A stretch of 50,207 nt of DNA from Hominenteromicrobium sp900549945. Lineage in GTDB: Bacteria > Bacillota > Clostridia > Oscillospirales > Acutalibacteraceae. The notes under the pieces are model-generated. The model had not been told where the DNA came from and made no database searches. It worked only from the letters and a program-made list of their open reading frames with translations. Location: positions 1 to 50,207 of the forward strand of contig CABRNK010000021.1 of NCBI GenBank assembly GCA_902472305.1. The letters are read 5' to 3'. Below, piece after piece: positions 7,588 through 15,381 of this stretch (position 1 is its first letter; each line of letters begins with the position of its first letter). Both the position numbers and the translations under genes were made by a program.

Positions 7588-8016
7588 ATGATAAAAAAGA
7601 AAGTGGAAGTTGGCGGTCCCTTAACGAACTCCGAACTCATTTTAATGAATATCCTTTGGGATGCCCAGCGTCCGATCACCGGCCCTGAAATCCTCGCGTA
7701 TGTCAACGCCTCTCCGGAAGGCCCGGCCTTTGCCAGAACGTCCTATCATGCGATGGTCAACAACCTTCTGGATAAAAGCTACATCATTTCCATCGGCGGC
7801 TGCGGCCACGGGAAAAATCAGGCGCGCCAGTTTATCCCGGCGCTCAGCAGAAATGAATACTATGCGCACCAGCTCACTTCGTCCAAGCGCTTCTCACCGA
7901 GCGATATTCCGGACCTTGTTTGCTCCCTGTTCTCTTACTCCGACGTATCTTCTGATCAAAAGGAGGCCATTCTCAAGTCGATCGACTCCTTGGTACGTGA
8001 GGATTCGCAGGAGTAA
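7588..8016 (+). CDS. BlaI/MecI/CopY-family transcriptional repressor
   Basis: A 142-residue winged-helix repressor. The start at 7588 follows AAAGGAGGG (7571-7579). The N-terminal domain (about 12-85) fits the family: LTNSELILMNILWDAQRPIT, then TSYHAMVNNLLDKSYI as recognition region and wing. The C-terminal half should form the dimer and contains the region cut by the partner protease in BlaI. The M56 protease gene follows after 17 bp, the usual pairing for a sensor-repressor couple. What it controls beyond its own operon is unknown. Confidence 0.85.
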   Translation: MIKKKVEVGGPLTNSELILMNILWDAQRPITGPEILAYVNASPEGPAFARTSYHAMVNNLLDKSYIISIGGCGHGKNQARQFIPALSRNEYYAHQLTSSKRFSPSDIPDLVCSLFSYSDVSSDQKEAILKSIDSLVREDSQE

Positions 8017-8033
8017 TTGTTTTAAGGTAGCAT

Positions 8034-9212
8034 ATGGTATTTTCTGATTTTTCTATTTTGATGGCTACAATCTGGTGTAGCATATTCATGGTGCTTTTGT
8101 TCTGCTTTCGATCCGGGAAATACATTCTGGAGCTGAGCGGCGTGGCCCCGCTTCTGATCATTATCATCGGGGCAGCTCTCCGTTGCTTCGTACCGATTGA
8201 CATCCCGGTATTTACCAGAGTTATTCAACACGAAGGCTGGTTAGCTAAATTAGACGCCGGACTTCGTACACCTATAATCTATGGTCATATTACACCGTTA
8301 GCTATTATTTTGGGTGTTTGGATTATTGGTACTCTGATTGCTTCTTTTACCACGATTTGGTCTTATCGCACCCATATGGATAAGGTTCGCTCATATCTTC
8401 CCTCTGAAAATCCGGCGATACTTTCCGCCGCAGAGGCTGCTGCAAGGAAACTTCAACTGCCTGTGCCAACGGTTTGCCCTATTTCTAAAGGAAAATCTCC
8501 TTCTATTCAAGGATTAAGGCATCCGGTCATTCTCATTCCGGAAAACGTTTACAGCGAAGAAGATTACAGATATGTTTTTTATCACGAGCTGATGCATTGG
8601 AAAGAGCACGACATGTGGATCAAATTACTTGTCTGTGCACTTAATTGCATCTTCTGGTGGAATCCTTGTAGTTACCTGTTGAGAATAAACCTCAATCGGA
8701 CATTGGAACTGCGTTGTGATCAGTCTGTTTCTAGGCTTTTGCAGTATCCAGAAAAGCTCGAATATATAGAGGTGCTGAAAAAGACCTTTAATTCTCTTCC
8801 AACGAAGAGAAAAAGATTTCGACTCGGTTCATTTACGATATCAGAGTTTGCTGCATGTCCTAAAAAGTTTTGCAGAAATCCTAAAAAACACATAACAGTT
8901 AAACGAGCAGATTTAATAATGAACACGTCGTATCAGAAGAAGTACAATCGGGTAATTCCTGTTGTAACTCTAATTATAATGACTATCGTGTTCGTGTTTT
9001 CATATTCATTCATCATCCAGCCGTATTATGATGTACCGAAGGACGAAATTGAAGTAGATATGTACACAGATGAATTCTCATCTTCTAACTCATATCTAGT
9101 TCAAAACGACGATGGTACTTACACAATATATATTGATGAAGTAGATTCTGGCGTTGTTAGTTCAGATGTTGGAGAGATGATGCTAGAGGACGGCTTCATC
9201 CTAAAATCTTAA
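8034..9212 (+). CDS. M56-family membrane metallopeptidase (BlaR1-like, no penicillin sensor)
   Basis: A 392-residue membrane protease. Hydrophobic segments lie near residues 7-25, 36-53, 86-107 and 308-330. The zinc site HELMH is at 184-188 with the third ligand region ELRCD at 225-229. BlaR1 and MecR1 have about 600 residues with an extracellular penicillin-binding domain; here only a short acidic tail of about 60 residues follows the last membrane segment. The input signal is therefore not a beta-lactam bound in the usual way. The first about 60 codons are GC-rich like the upstream gene; from about 8215 on codons turn AT-rich (TTA, ATT, GGT), suggesting a mosaic origin. It probably cleaves the BlaI-like repressor. 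Confidence 0.85.
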   Translation: MVFSDFSILMATIWCSIFMVLLFCFRSGKYILELSGVAPLLIIIIGAALRCFVPIDIPVFTRVIQHEGWLAKLDAGLRTPIIYGHITPLAIILGVWIIGTLIASFTTIWSYRTHMDKVRSYLPSENPAILSAAEAAARKLQLPVPTVCPISKGKSPSIQGLRHPVILIPENVYSEEDYRYVFYHELMHWKEHDMWIKLLVCALNCIFWWNPCSYLLRINLNRTLELRCDQSVSRLLQYPEKLEYIEVLKKTFNSLPTKRKRFRLGSFTISEFAACPKKFCRNPKKHITVKRADLIMNTSYQKKYNRVIPVVTLIIMTIVFVFSYSFIIQPYYDVPKDEIEVDMYTDEFSSSNSYLVQNDDGTYTIYIDEVDSGVVSSDVGEMMLEDGFILKS

Positions 9213-9228
9213 ATTTTGGAGGTAAAAT

Positions 9229-9357
9229 ATGGACATTCAACCCCGTGCAGATGTAATTGAAATCAAGTATCGAAATTACCATGGTCAATTACAGTATCGC
9301 CGTTGGAATGCTACTCGTAATCGTTGGGTCGATCCGGATTGGATTGATATGAATTAA
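9229..9357 (+). CDS. 42-residue Trp/Arg-rich small protein in the blaI-M56 operon
   Basis: ATG at 9229 is preceded by TTGGAGG (9216-9222) with six bases spacing, and the frame ends in TAA at 9355-9357 just before a strong terminator. It starts 16 bp after the protease stop, so the three genes form one operon. The product is rich in Tyr, Arg and Trp (KYRNYHGQLQYRRWN, then RWVDPDWIDMN) and has no signal peptide or membrane segment. The repeated Trp spacing suggests a small folded beta motif. No function is recognised. It may be the effector or substrate of the protease unit. Confidence 0.75.
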   Translation: MDIQPRADVIEIKYRNYHGQLQYRRWNATRNRWVDPDWIDMN

Positions 9358-9363
9358 AAAAGT

Positions 9364-9426
9364 AAAAGCCCTTCTCGCCTTAAACCATTTCATTTTGTAT
9401 GGTTTAAAGCAGGAAGGGCTTTTTAT
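9364..9426 (+). terminator. Strong terminator after the blaI-M56 operon
   Basis: AAAAGCCCTTC (9364-9374) pairs with GAAGGGCTTTT (9413-9423), with a second stem TTAAACCAT/ATGGTTTAA inside the loop and T-rich sequence after it. The A-rich left flank makes it usable by the convergent oxidoreductase gene as well. Confidence 0.9.
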
Positions 9427-9430
9427 TATC

Positions 9431-10534
9431 TCACTCCATCGGCCGGCCGGTTTCATCAAAGAAAACGGGTTGGCCGGTTTTGCTTGAGCGGTAGATCGCG
9501 TCGAGGATACGCGTGACAACGATCGCCTGCTCCGGCTTGACGACAACCTCTTTGTCGTTCGCGATCGCATCGAGCCACAGACGCGCTTCGGTATCGGACG
9601 CCTTTTCCGGCTTCGCGCCGCGGTACGGGATGTTCGCAGAATCGATGTCGACCTGCTCGGTCGTCCACTTGTTGTACTTCACACGGTTGATGCGCAGGCC
9701 GTCGCGCATATCCGCGCCGGCCTTTGTGCCGCAGAGCGTCGTTTTCGCCTCGATCACGTCGAGCGTGTTGAGCGCCCACGCCGATTCGAGCGAGATCGCC
9801 GCGCCGTTCTGCATCACGATGTAGCCGAACGCCGAATCCTCAACCGTGATCTTCTCCGCGTCCCAATCGCCCCACATATTGCCGCATTCCTTCTGGCCGC
9901 CCAGCTTCTTGAACACGCTGCCGACAACCAGCTTCGGCTTGTAGTTGTCCATCATCCAGAGTGTGAGGTCGAGCGCGTGCGTGCCGATATCGATCAGCGG
10001 GCCGCCGCCCTGCTCGTACTCGTCGATGAACACGCCCCACGTCGGCACGCCGCGGCGGCGCACCGCATGCGCCTTGGCGTAGTAGATTTCGCCGAGCTCG
10101 TCCGCCTCGCAGGCGCGCTTCAAATACCAAGAATCCGGGCGGTAGCGGTTCTGGTAGCCGATCGAGAGCTTCTTGCCGGTGCGCTCCGCTGCGTCCAGCA
10201 TCTTCTGCGCCTCCTCGCCGTTGATCGCCATCGGCTTTTCGCACATGACGTGCTTGCCGGCCTCCAACGCATCGACCGTGATGAAGCTGTGCTCGCGGTT
10301 CGGCGTGCACACGTGCACGATGTCGATCGTCTCGTCCTTTAAAAGCGCCTTATAATCGGTGTAGACCTTCGCGCCCTCCGCGCCGAACTCTTCGCAGGCC
10401 TTCTGCGCGCGCTCCTCGACGATGTCGCAGAACGCGACGAGCTCGGCGTTCGGCTGGCGGGTCAGCGAGGGCATGTGCTTGCTGTTCGCGATGCCGCCGC
10501 AGCCGATGATGCCGATCCTGAATTTTCGTTCCAT
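9431..10534 (-). CDS. Gfo/Idh/MocA-family NAD(P)-dependent oxidoreductase
   Basis: A 367-residue dehydrogenase of sugars or sugar-like polyols. The N-terminal Rossmann fold opens with GIIGCGGIA (residues 8-16), EKP is at 99-101, and GGPLIDIGTHALDL (177-190) holds the Asp and His that act in catalysis in this family. The C-terminal alpha/beta domain follows. AGGAGGC lies about ten bases before the ATG. The gene stands alone and divergent from the nickel operon, so the substrate cannot be inferred from neighbours; inositol, glucose or other hydroxyl oxidation are all possible. Confidence 0.88.
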   Translation of the reverse strand: MERKFRIGIIGCGGIANSKHMPSLTRQPNAELVAFCDIVEERAQKACEEFGAEGAKVYTDYKALLKDETIDIVHVCTPNREHSFITVDALEAGKHVMCEKPMAINGEEAQKMLDAAERTGKKLSIGYQNRYRPDSWYLKRACEADELGEIYYAKAHAVRRRGVPTWGVFIDEYEQGGGPLIDIGTHALDLTLWMMDNYKPKLVVGSVFKKLGGQKECGNMWGDWDAEKITVEDSAFGYIVMQNGAAISLESAWALNTLDVIEAKTTLCGTKAGADMRDGLRINRVKYNKWTTEQVDIDSANIPYRGAKPEKASDTEARLWLDAIANDKEVVVKPEQAIVVTRILDAIYRSSKTGQPVFFDETGRPME

Positions 10535-10579
10535 AGTCCTTTTGCCTCCTGTGCGGGAATCCCGCAGTTTTCTTTCCTT

Positions 10580-10608
10580 ATTGTAGAGCCTCCTGCGGGC
10601 TTTGTCAA
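10580..10608 (-). promoter_or_regulatory. Sigma-A promoter of the oxidoreductase gene
   Basis: On the minus strand TTGACA (10608-10603) and TACAAT (10585-10580) are 17 bp apart. The leader before the ATG at 10534 is about 40 bases. It lies 29 bp from the divergent nickel-operon promoter. Confidence 0.85.
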
Positions 10609-10637
10609 TGGCGGCGCGGCCTCCACCGCGCTGAATA

Positions 10638-10666
10638 TTGACAAGTACCGCCGGTTTTTATATAAT
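10638..10666 (+). promoter_or_regulatory. Sigma-A promoter of the nickel transport/lar operon
   Basis: Consensus TTGACA (10638-10643) and TATAAT (10661-10666) with 17 bp spacing. Transcription should begin near 10673, which leaves a leader of about 200 bases before the first gene. So strong a core promoter suggests that control is exerted by a repressor or in the leader. Confidence 0.88.
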
Positions 10667-10871
10667 AAAGAAAAATGCTGCACGAAGCAGCGCATGGAGG
10701 CTGAAGCGCTCCGCAAACAGAAGATTCGCGCAGGTAGTTTTATCCCTTAATTTCAGGAATTATGTATACCAAGAAGGCATACGGCTTTTTCACAAAAAGG
10801 CGTGTGCTTTTTTGTATTCCATCGTGGAGCGGCCTGCAGCGGGAAAATGAAAGGAAAAAAGGAAATCCACT
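10667..10871 (+). promoter_or_regulatory. Structured 5' leader of the nickel/lar operon
   Basis: The about 200-base leader contains GCTGC/GCAGC (10677-10691), GGAG/CTCC (10696-10712), a central stretch with possible GGTA/TACC pairing and then a terminator-like hairpin. A ribosome binding site AAGGAA precedes the ATG at 10872. The layout of upstream structures plus terminator is that of a riboswitch or attenuator. I could not match it to a known riboswitch class; a NiCo-type riboswitch would make sense by context but was not verified. Confidence 0.5.
10777..10813 (+). terminator. Terminator-like hairpin inside the nickel-operon leader
   Basis: GCATACGGCTTTTT (10777-10790) pairs with AAAAAGGCGTGTGC (10794-10807) with one mismatch and one G-U pair, a three-base loop, and six T at 10808-10813. 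It lies between promoter and first gene of the same operon, so it must be bypassed for expression. Confidence 0.6.
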
Positions 10872-12461
10872 ATGAAAAGATTTTTTGCGATTTTGCTCGC
10901 CCTCACGCTTGTGCTCGGCACAGCGGCCTGCGGCGGCACGGAAAGCCCCACAAGCGAAAGCACAAGCACCTCTGACGACACGGCATCCGCCGCGGCCGAT
11001 GCAGAGCCCACAACACTCGTTTACGGCAGCGGCGATTACACGCGCATCAACCCGGCGATGGACGAGCACGGCGAGATCAATCTCCTGCTGTTCAACGGCC
11101 TGACCGGCCACGACGGCGACAACGCCGTGATTCCGGCACTCGCCAAAAGCTGGGACTTCGACGAGGAGACCTGCACCTACACCTTCCACCTCGAGGAGGA
11201 CGTGCGCTGGCATGACGGCGAGCCGTTCACGGCGGAGGACGTGCAGTTCACGATCGAAGCGATCATGGACCCGGAAAACGGCTCCGAAAACGCGCCGAAC
11301 TTCGAGGACGTCGAGGAGATCACCGTGATCGACGACCACACGATCGCGTTCCGGCTCTCCGCGCCGAACGTCGCGTTTCTCGACTACATGACGATGGCGG
11401 TGCTGCCGAAGCACCTTTTGGAGGGCGAGGACATGCAGACCGCCGATTTCTTCCGCAGCCCCGTCGGCACCGGCCCGTATAAGCTCGCGAGCTGGGACGA
11501 GGGGCAGGCGATCACGCTCGAAAAAAACACGGATTACTTCAAGGGCGAGCCGAATATCGACACGGTCGTGTTCAAGATCGTGCCGGACGACAACGCCAAG
11601 GCCCTGCAGCTTCGCGCCGGCGAGCTCGATCTCGCGCTGCTGACGCCGAAGGACGCGGCTACCTTTGTGGATGAAACGGGCTTCACCTGCTACGACATGG
11701 AGACGGCCGACTACCGCGGCATCCTCTTCAACTTTCAGAACGAATACTGGCAGGAAAACCGCGACCTGATTCCGGCGGTCTGCTACGCGCTCGACCGCGA
11801 GGCGATCATCGATGCGGTTCTGCTCGGTCAGGGCATGGCGGCCTACGGCCCCCTGCAGCGCAACACCTACAACTTTGAGGACGCCGAGCACTACGATTAC
11901 GATCCGGAGAAGGCGCGCGCCGTGCTGGAAGAGGCCGGCTGCGTGCTCGGCGACGACGGCCTTTACACGCGGGACGGCAAGACGGTCGGTTTTGTAATCA
12001 GTATCGGCGCGGGCGATCAGGTACGCATCGATATGGCGCAGATCGCCGCGCAGCAGCTCCGCGAGATCGGCATGGACGTGACGGTGGACATCCCCGCGCA
12101 GGTCGATTGGGGCGGCCAGATGGCATACCTGATCGGCTGGGGCAGCCCGTTTGACGCGGACGACCACACCTACAAGGTGTTCGGCACCGATAAGGGCGCG
12201 AATTACTCCGGCTATTCGAACGCGGATGTCGACCGCTATCTGACCGAGGCGCGCGAATCGGACGATCCCGCGGTGCGCGCCGAGGCGTACGCGAATTTTC
12301 AGAAGGCGCTCGCCGATGACCCTGCCTTCGCGTTCATCTGCTACATCGACGCGAATTATGTGGCGGACGCGTCGATCTCGGGCATCGACGCCGACACCGT
12401 CATGGGCCACCACGGCGTCGGCATCTTCTGGAACATCGCCGAATGGACGATCGAATCGTAA
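10872..12461 (+). CDS. ABC transporter substrate-binding lipoprotein, nickel/peptide type (NikA-like)
   Basis: A 529-residue extracellular solute-binding protein of family 5. Residues 1-19 are a lipoprotein signal (hydrophobic ILLALTLVLG) with Cys20 in the lipobox region TAACGG, then a Ser/Thr/Ala-rich linker to about 45. The family features are the LFNGLTG start, TYTFHLEEDVRWHDGEPFTAEDV (about 115) and GTGPYKL (near 208). The C-terminus carries a His-His pair followed by GVGIFWNIAEW, a position that could serve as metal ligand. Oligopeptide and nickel importers share this fold; nickel is inferred because the operon continues into lar genes. It would deliver its ligand to the permeases encoded downstream. 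Confidence 0.85.
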   Translation: MKRFFAILLALTLVLGTAACGGTESPTSESTSTSDDTASAAADAEPTTLVYGSGDYTRINPAMDEHGEINLLLFNGLTGHDGDNAVIPALAKSWDFDEETCTYTFHLEEDVRWHDGEPFTAEDVQFTIEAIMDPENGSENAPNFEDVEEITVIDDHTIAFRLSAPNVAFLDYMTMAVLPKHLLEGEDMQTADFFRSPVGTGPYKLASWDEGQAITLEKNTDYFKGEPNIDTVVFKIVPDDNAKALQLRAGELDLALLTPKDAATFVDETGFTCYDMETADYRGILFNFQNEYWQENRDLIPAVCYALDREAIIDAVLLGQGMAAYGPLQRNTYNFEDAEHYDYDPEKARAVLEEAGCVLGDDGLYTRDGKTVGFVISIGAGDQVRIDMAQIAAQQLREIGMDVTVDIPAQVDWGGQMAYLIGWGSPFDADDHTYKVFGTDKGANYSGYSNADVDRYLTEARESDDPAVRAEAYANFQKALADDPAFAFICYIDANYVADASISGIDADTVMGHHGVGIFWNIAEWTIES

Positions 12462-12490
12462 GCAATTCTCCAAAACGAGGGGGCGAAAAC

Positions 12491-13504
12491 GTGAGCGAGC
12501 TGCTCCGTGTTAAAAATCTGTCGGTCAGCTTTGACACGCCGCGCGGTAAAATTCAAGCCGTGCGCGGCGTGTCGCTCGCGCTTTCCCGCGGCGAGGTACT
12601 GGCGATCGTCGGCGAATCGGGCTGCGGCAAAAGCGTGTTGTGCAAGGCTGTCATGAAGCTTCTGCCGCCTGCGGCGCGCATCCGCTCGGGCCGGATTTAT
12701 GTAAACGGCGCGGACATCACCGATTACCGCGAGCGCGAGATGCGCAAGCTGCGCGGCCGCGTGTTTTCGATGGTATTTCAGGACCCGATGACCGCTCTGA
12801 ACCCGACGATCCCGGTCGGCCGGCAGATCGCCGAGGCCGTCCGCGCGCACAACCGCCGCCTGCCCGAAAGCGCCGTGCGCGAAAAAGTGCTTGGCCTGCT
12901 CGAGCTTGTCGGCATCGAGCGCGGCATGGAGCGGTATCATCTCTGCCCCCACAGCTTTTCGGGCGGCATGCGTCAGCGCGCCGTAATGGCGGCCGCGCTC
13001 GCCGCCGACCCGCTGCTGCTCTTTGCGGACGAGCCGACCACGGCGCTCGACGTGACCGTGCAGGCACAGATTCTCGACCTGCTGCGGGAGATCCAGCAAA
13101 AAAAGGGCACGGCGACCGTTCTCGTGACGCACGACCTCGGCGTCGTAGCGCGCGCCGCAGACCGCGTGGCCGTGATGTACGCCGGAAAAATCGTCGAGAC
13201 TGGAACCGTGGAGGACATCTTCTACAACCCGCGCCACCCGTACACATGGGCGCTGATGCGCGCGCTGCCCGCCTTTTCAAAGGGGGCGGACACGCTGCCG
13301 GCGATCCCCGGCCTGCCGCCGACGTTGATCGACCCGCCGCCCGGCGATGCGTTCGCGCCCCGCAACGCATACGCCATGCAGATCGACTATGAGGAGGAAC
13401 CGCCGATGTTCCGCATTTCGGACACGCATTTTGCCGCCACGTGGCTGCTTGACCCGCGCGCGCCGAAAATCGAATGCCCGGTAAGGAGGCTGCACGATGG
13501 ATGA
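12491..13504 (+). CDS. ABC transporter ATP-binding protein, nickel/peptide importer (NikD/DppD-like)
   Basis: A 337-residue ATPase. The GTG start at 12491 follows GAGGGGG by seven bases and gives the usual beginning VSELLRVKNLSVSF; an in-frame ATG at 12443 lies inside the upstream gene. Walker A GESGCGKS is at 41-48, the signature SGGMRQR at 157-163, Walker B LLLFADEP at 175-182. The C-terminal region (from about 235) is the oligopeptide-type extension with the pattern NPRHPYTWALM. It pairs with the next gene as the two ATPase subunits. It overlaps the next gene by eight bases. Confidence 0.9.
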   Translation: MSELLRVKNLSVSFDTPRGKIQAVRGVSLALSRGEVLAIVGESGCGKSVLCKAVMKLLPPAARIRSGRIYVNGADITDYREREMRKLRGRVFSMVFQDPMTALNPTIPVGRQIAEAVRAHNRRLPESAVREKVLGLLELVGIERGMERYHLCPHSFSGGMRQRAVMAAALAADPLLLFADEPTTALDVTVQAQILDLLREIQQKKGTATVLVTHDLGVVARAADRVAVMYAGKIVETGTVEDIFYNPRHPYTWALMRALPAFSKGADTLPAIPGLPPTLIDPPPGDAFAPRNAYAMQIDYEEEPPMFRISDTHFAATWLLDPRAPKIECPVRRLHDG

Positions 13505-14399
13505 CATCCTGCTCGACATACAGGACCTTTCGCACCGCTTCCGGCTGTCGCTCCATACGGCGGCCGACGCGCTTTGCGATGTATCCCTGCAGCTTAGCCG
13601 CGGCGAGATCTTCGGGCTTGTCGGGGAATCCGGCTCCGGAAAATCGACGCTCGCGCGGTGCGCCATGAATATCATAAAGCCGTCGTCCGGCAGCATCCGG
13701 CTGAACGGCATCGACATCCTCGACCCGAAGCAGCGCCGGCAGAACCGCCGCACACTCTCGGCGGCGCGGCAGCTCATCTTTCAGGACTCCGATTCGAGCC
13801 TCAACCCGCGCATGAAGGTGCTCGACATCCTCGCGGAGCCGCTGCGCATCGCGCGCACAGCGCCGCCCCGGCACGCGCTCCGCCCACAGATGGCCTTGGC
13901 GCTCGAGCGCGTCGGGCTGGAGGCCGCGTATCTCGACCGCTGTCCCCCCGAGCTTTCGGGCGGGCAGCGGCAGCGCGTCGCGATCGCCCGCGCGCTTCTG
14001 ATGCAGCCGGCGCTTTTGATCGCGGATGAGCCGATCGCCGCGCTGGACGTCTCGATTCAGGCGCAGATCGTCAACCTGTTCCGCGCCCTGCAGCGCGAAA
14101 ACGGCTTCACGCTGCTGTTTATTGCGCACGATCTCGCGATGGTGGAATTTCTCTGCGACCGCGTCGGCGTGCTCTGCCGAGGCCGCCTCGTCGAAGTCGC
14201 GCCCACAAAGGCGCTGTTTCAGAACCCGCTGCACAGCTATACGAAGGCGCTGCTCGATTCGATCCCCATCCCGGATCCGCGTCTCGAGCGCGCGCGGAAG
14301 ATCGCACCGTACCGGGACGCGCCGCTTCCGGGCGGCGCTCTCAGAGAGGCCGCGCCGGGTCATTTCGTGCTTTTAGAGGAGGGGTTCGATGCGCTGTAA
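13497..14399 (+). CDS. ABC transporter ATP-binding protein, second subunit (NikE/DppF-like)
   Basis: A 300-residue ATPase with Walker A GESGSGKS (43-50), signature LSGGQRQR (153-160) and Walker B ALLIADEP (172-179), and a C-terminal NPLHSYTKALL motif of the peptide/nickel family. It starts eight bases before the upstream stop and its stop overlaps the permease start, so translation is coupled along the importer. It forms the ATPase heterodimer with the preceding product on the inner face of the membrane. Confidence 0.9.
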   Translation: MDDILLDIQDLSHRFRLSLHTAADALCDVSLQLSRGEIFGLVGESGSGKSTLARCAMNIIKPSSGSIRLNGIDILDPKQRRQNRRTLSAARQLIFQDSDSSLNPRMKVLDILAEPLRIARTAPPRHALRPQMALALERVGLEAAYLDRCPPELSGGQRQRVAIARALLMQPALLIADEPIAALDVSIQAQIVNLFRALQRENGFTLLFIAHDLAMVEFLCDRVGVLCRGRLVEVAPTKALFQNPLHSYTKALLDSIPIPDPRLERARKIAPYRDAPLPGGALREAAPGHFVLLEEGFDAL

Positions 14400-15381
14400 A
14401 AAAACACTCGCCTATTTCGGCAAAAAGCTGCTGCTGTTTCTCGTCAGCGTGTTCGTGCTCTCCGCCGCCGTTTTCTGCATCTCCCGGCTCGCGCCCGGCG
14501 ACCCGCTCGTCTCCTACTACGGCGACCGCGCCGAAAAGATGAGCCCCGAGGAGCGCGCTTGGGCCGAGGAAAAGCTCGGCCTCACCGATTCGATCCCGGT
14601 GCAGTACGCGCGCTGGCTCGAAAACGCCCTGCACGGCGATTTCGGCATTTCCTTCAAATACAAGCAGGACGCGGCGCAGGTCGTTCTGGGGCGCATCGGC
14701 AACACACTGCTGCTCGGCGGCACGGGCTTTGTGCTGACCTTTTCGCTCGCGCTGCTGCTCGGCGTGCTGTGCGCACGGCTGGAGGACTGCCTGCCCGACC
14801 GCATTTTGTGCAGACTCGGCACGTTTTCGAGCTGCATCCCCGAATTTTGGCTCTCGCTCGTTTTGCTTCTGCTCTTCGCGGTCTATCTGCGTGTTTTGCC
14901 GAGCAGCGGCGCGTACACGGCCGGAAAGGCGGGCGATTTCGGCGACCGGCTTTGGCACCTGATTCTGCCGCTGACGGTTGTGGTTCTCGGGCATTTGTGG
15001 TATTATGCGTATATGATCCGCAGCCGCCTGCTCGAGGAGGTGCGCGCGGACTACGTGCTCTTCGCGCGCTCGAAGGGGCTTTCGCGCCGCACCGTGCTTT
15101 TCAGGCACTGCCTGCGCAACGCCCTGCCCGCTTTCCTGAGCCTCGCGGCGGTCTCTGTGCCGCACGTGCTCGGCGGCACCTACATCGTCGAAACCGTGTT
15201 CTCCTACCCCGGCCTCGGCACGCTCGCCTATGAGAGCGCGCGGTATCAGGACTACAATCTCCTGATGCTCGTCTGCATGCTCTCGGGCGCGGTGGTGATC
15301 CTGTGCGGCATCGCCGCGCAGATCATAAACGAGCGCCTCGACCCGCGCCTGCGGGATATGGAAACGGAGGCGGTCGCATGA
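14389..15381 (+). CDS. ABC transporter permease (NikB/DppB-like)
   Basis: A 330-residue inner membrane permease with a first membrane helix at about 10-32 (FLVSVFVLSAAVFCISRLAPGDP, the typical first segment of DppB/NikB), the periplasmic-side loop with LHGDFGISF, and further helices near 105-125, 145-165, 188-208, 245-265 and 290-312. The EAA loop is at about 215-245 (DYVLFARSKGLSRRTVLFRHCLRNALP). It forms the channel with the next gene product. The ATG lies inside the end of the ATPase gene. Confidence 0.9.
   Translation: MRCKKTLAYFGKKLLLFLVSVFVLSAAVFCISRLAPGDPLVSYYGDRAEKMSPEERAWAEEKLGLTDSIPVQYARWLENALHGDFGISFKYKQDAAQVVLGRIGNTLLLGGTGFVLTFSLALLLGVLCARLEDCLPDRILCRLGTFSSCIPEFWLSLVLLLLFAVYLRVLPSSGAYTAGKAGDFGDRLWHLILPLTVVVLGHLWYYAYMIRSRLLEEVRADYVLFARSKGLSRRTVLFRHCLRNALPAFLSLAAVSVPHVLGGTYIVETVFSYPGLGTLAYESARYQDYNLLMLVCMLSGAVVILCGIAAQIINERLDPRLRDMETEAVA

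Noticed and set aside
8034..9212. Beta-lactam resistance sensor (BlaR1) as a functional call
   Set aside because: The extracellular penicillin-binding domain is absent and no beta-lactamase gene is nearby; only the M56 protease part is present.
10667..10830. Assignment of the leader to the NiCo riboswitch class
   Set aside because: The gene context fits, but I could not place the conserved core of that class in the sequence without a covariance model, so only an unclassified leader is reported.
10740..12473. 577-codon frame on the minus strand opposite the binding-protein gene
   Set aside because: Codon structure follows the plus-strand binding protein, which has a signal peptide, ribosome binding site and family motifs; the antisense translation has none.
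12717..14363. 548-codon frame opposite the two ATPase genes
   Set aside because: Shadow frame of high GC third positions; low-complexity Arg/Ala product, while both ATPases are complete on the plus strand.
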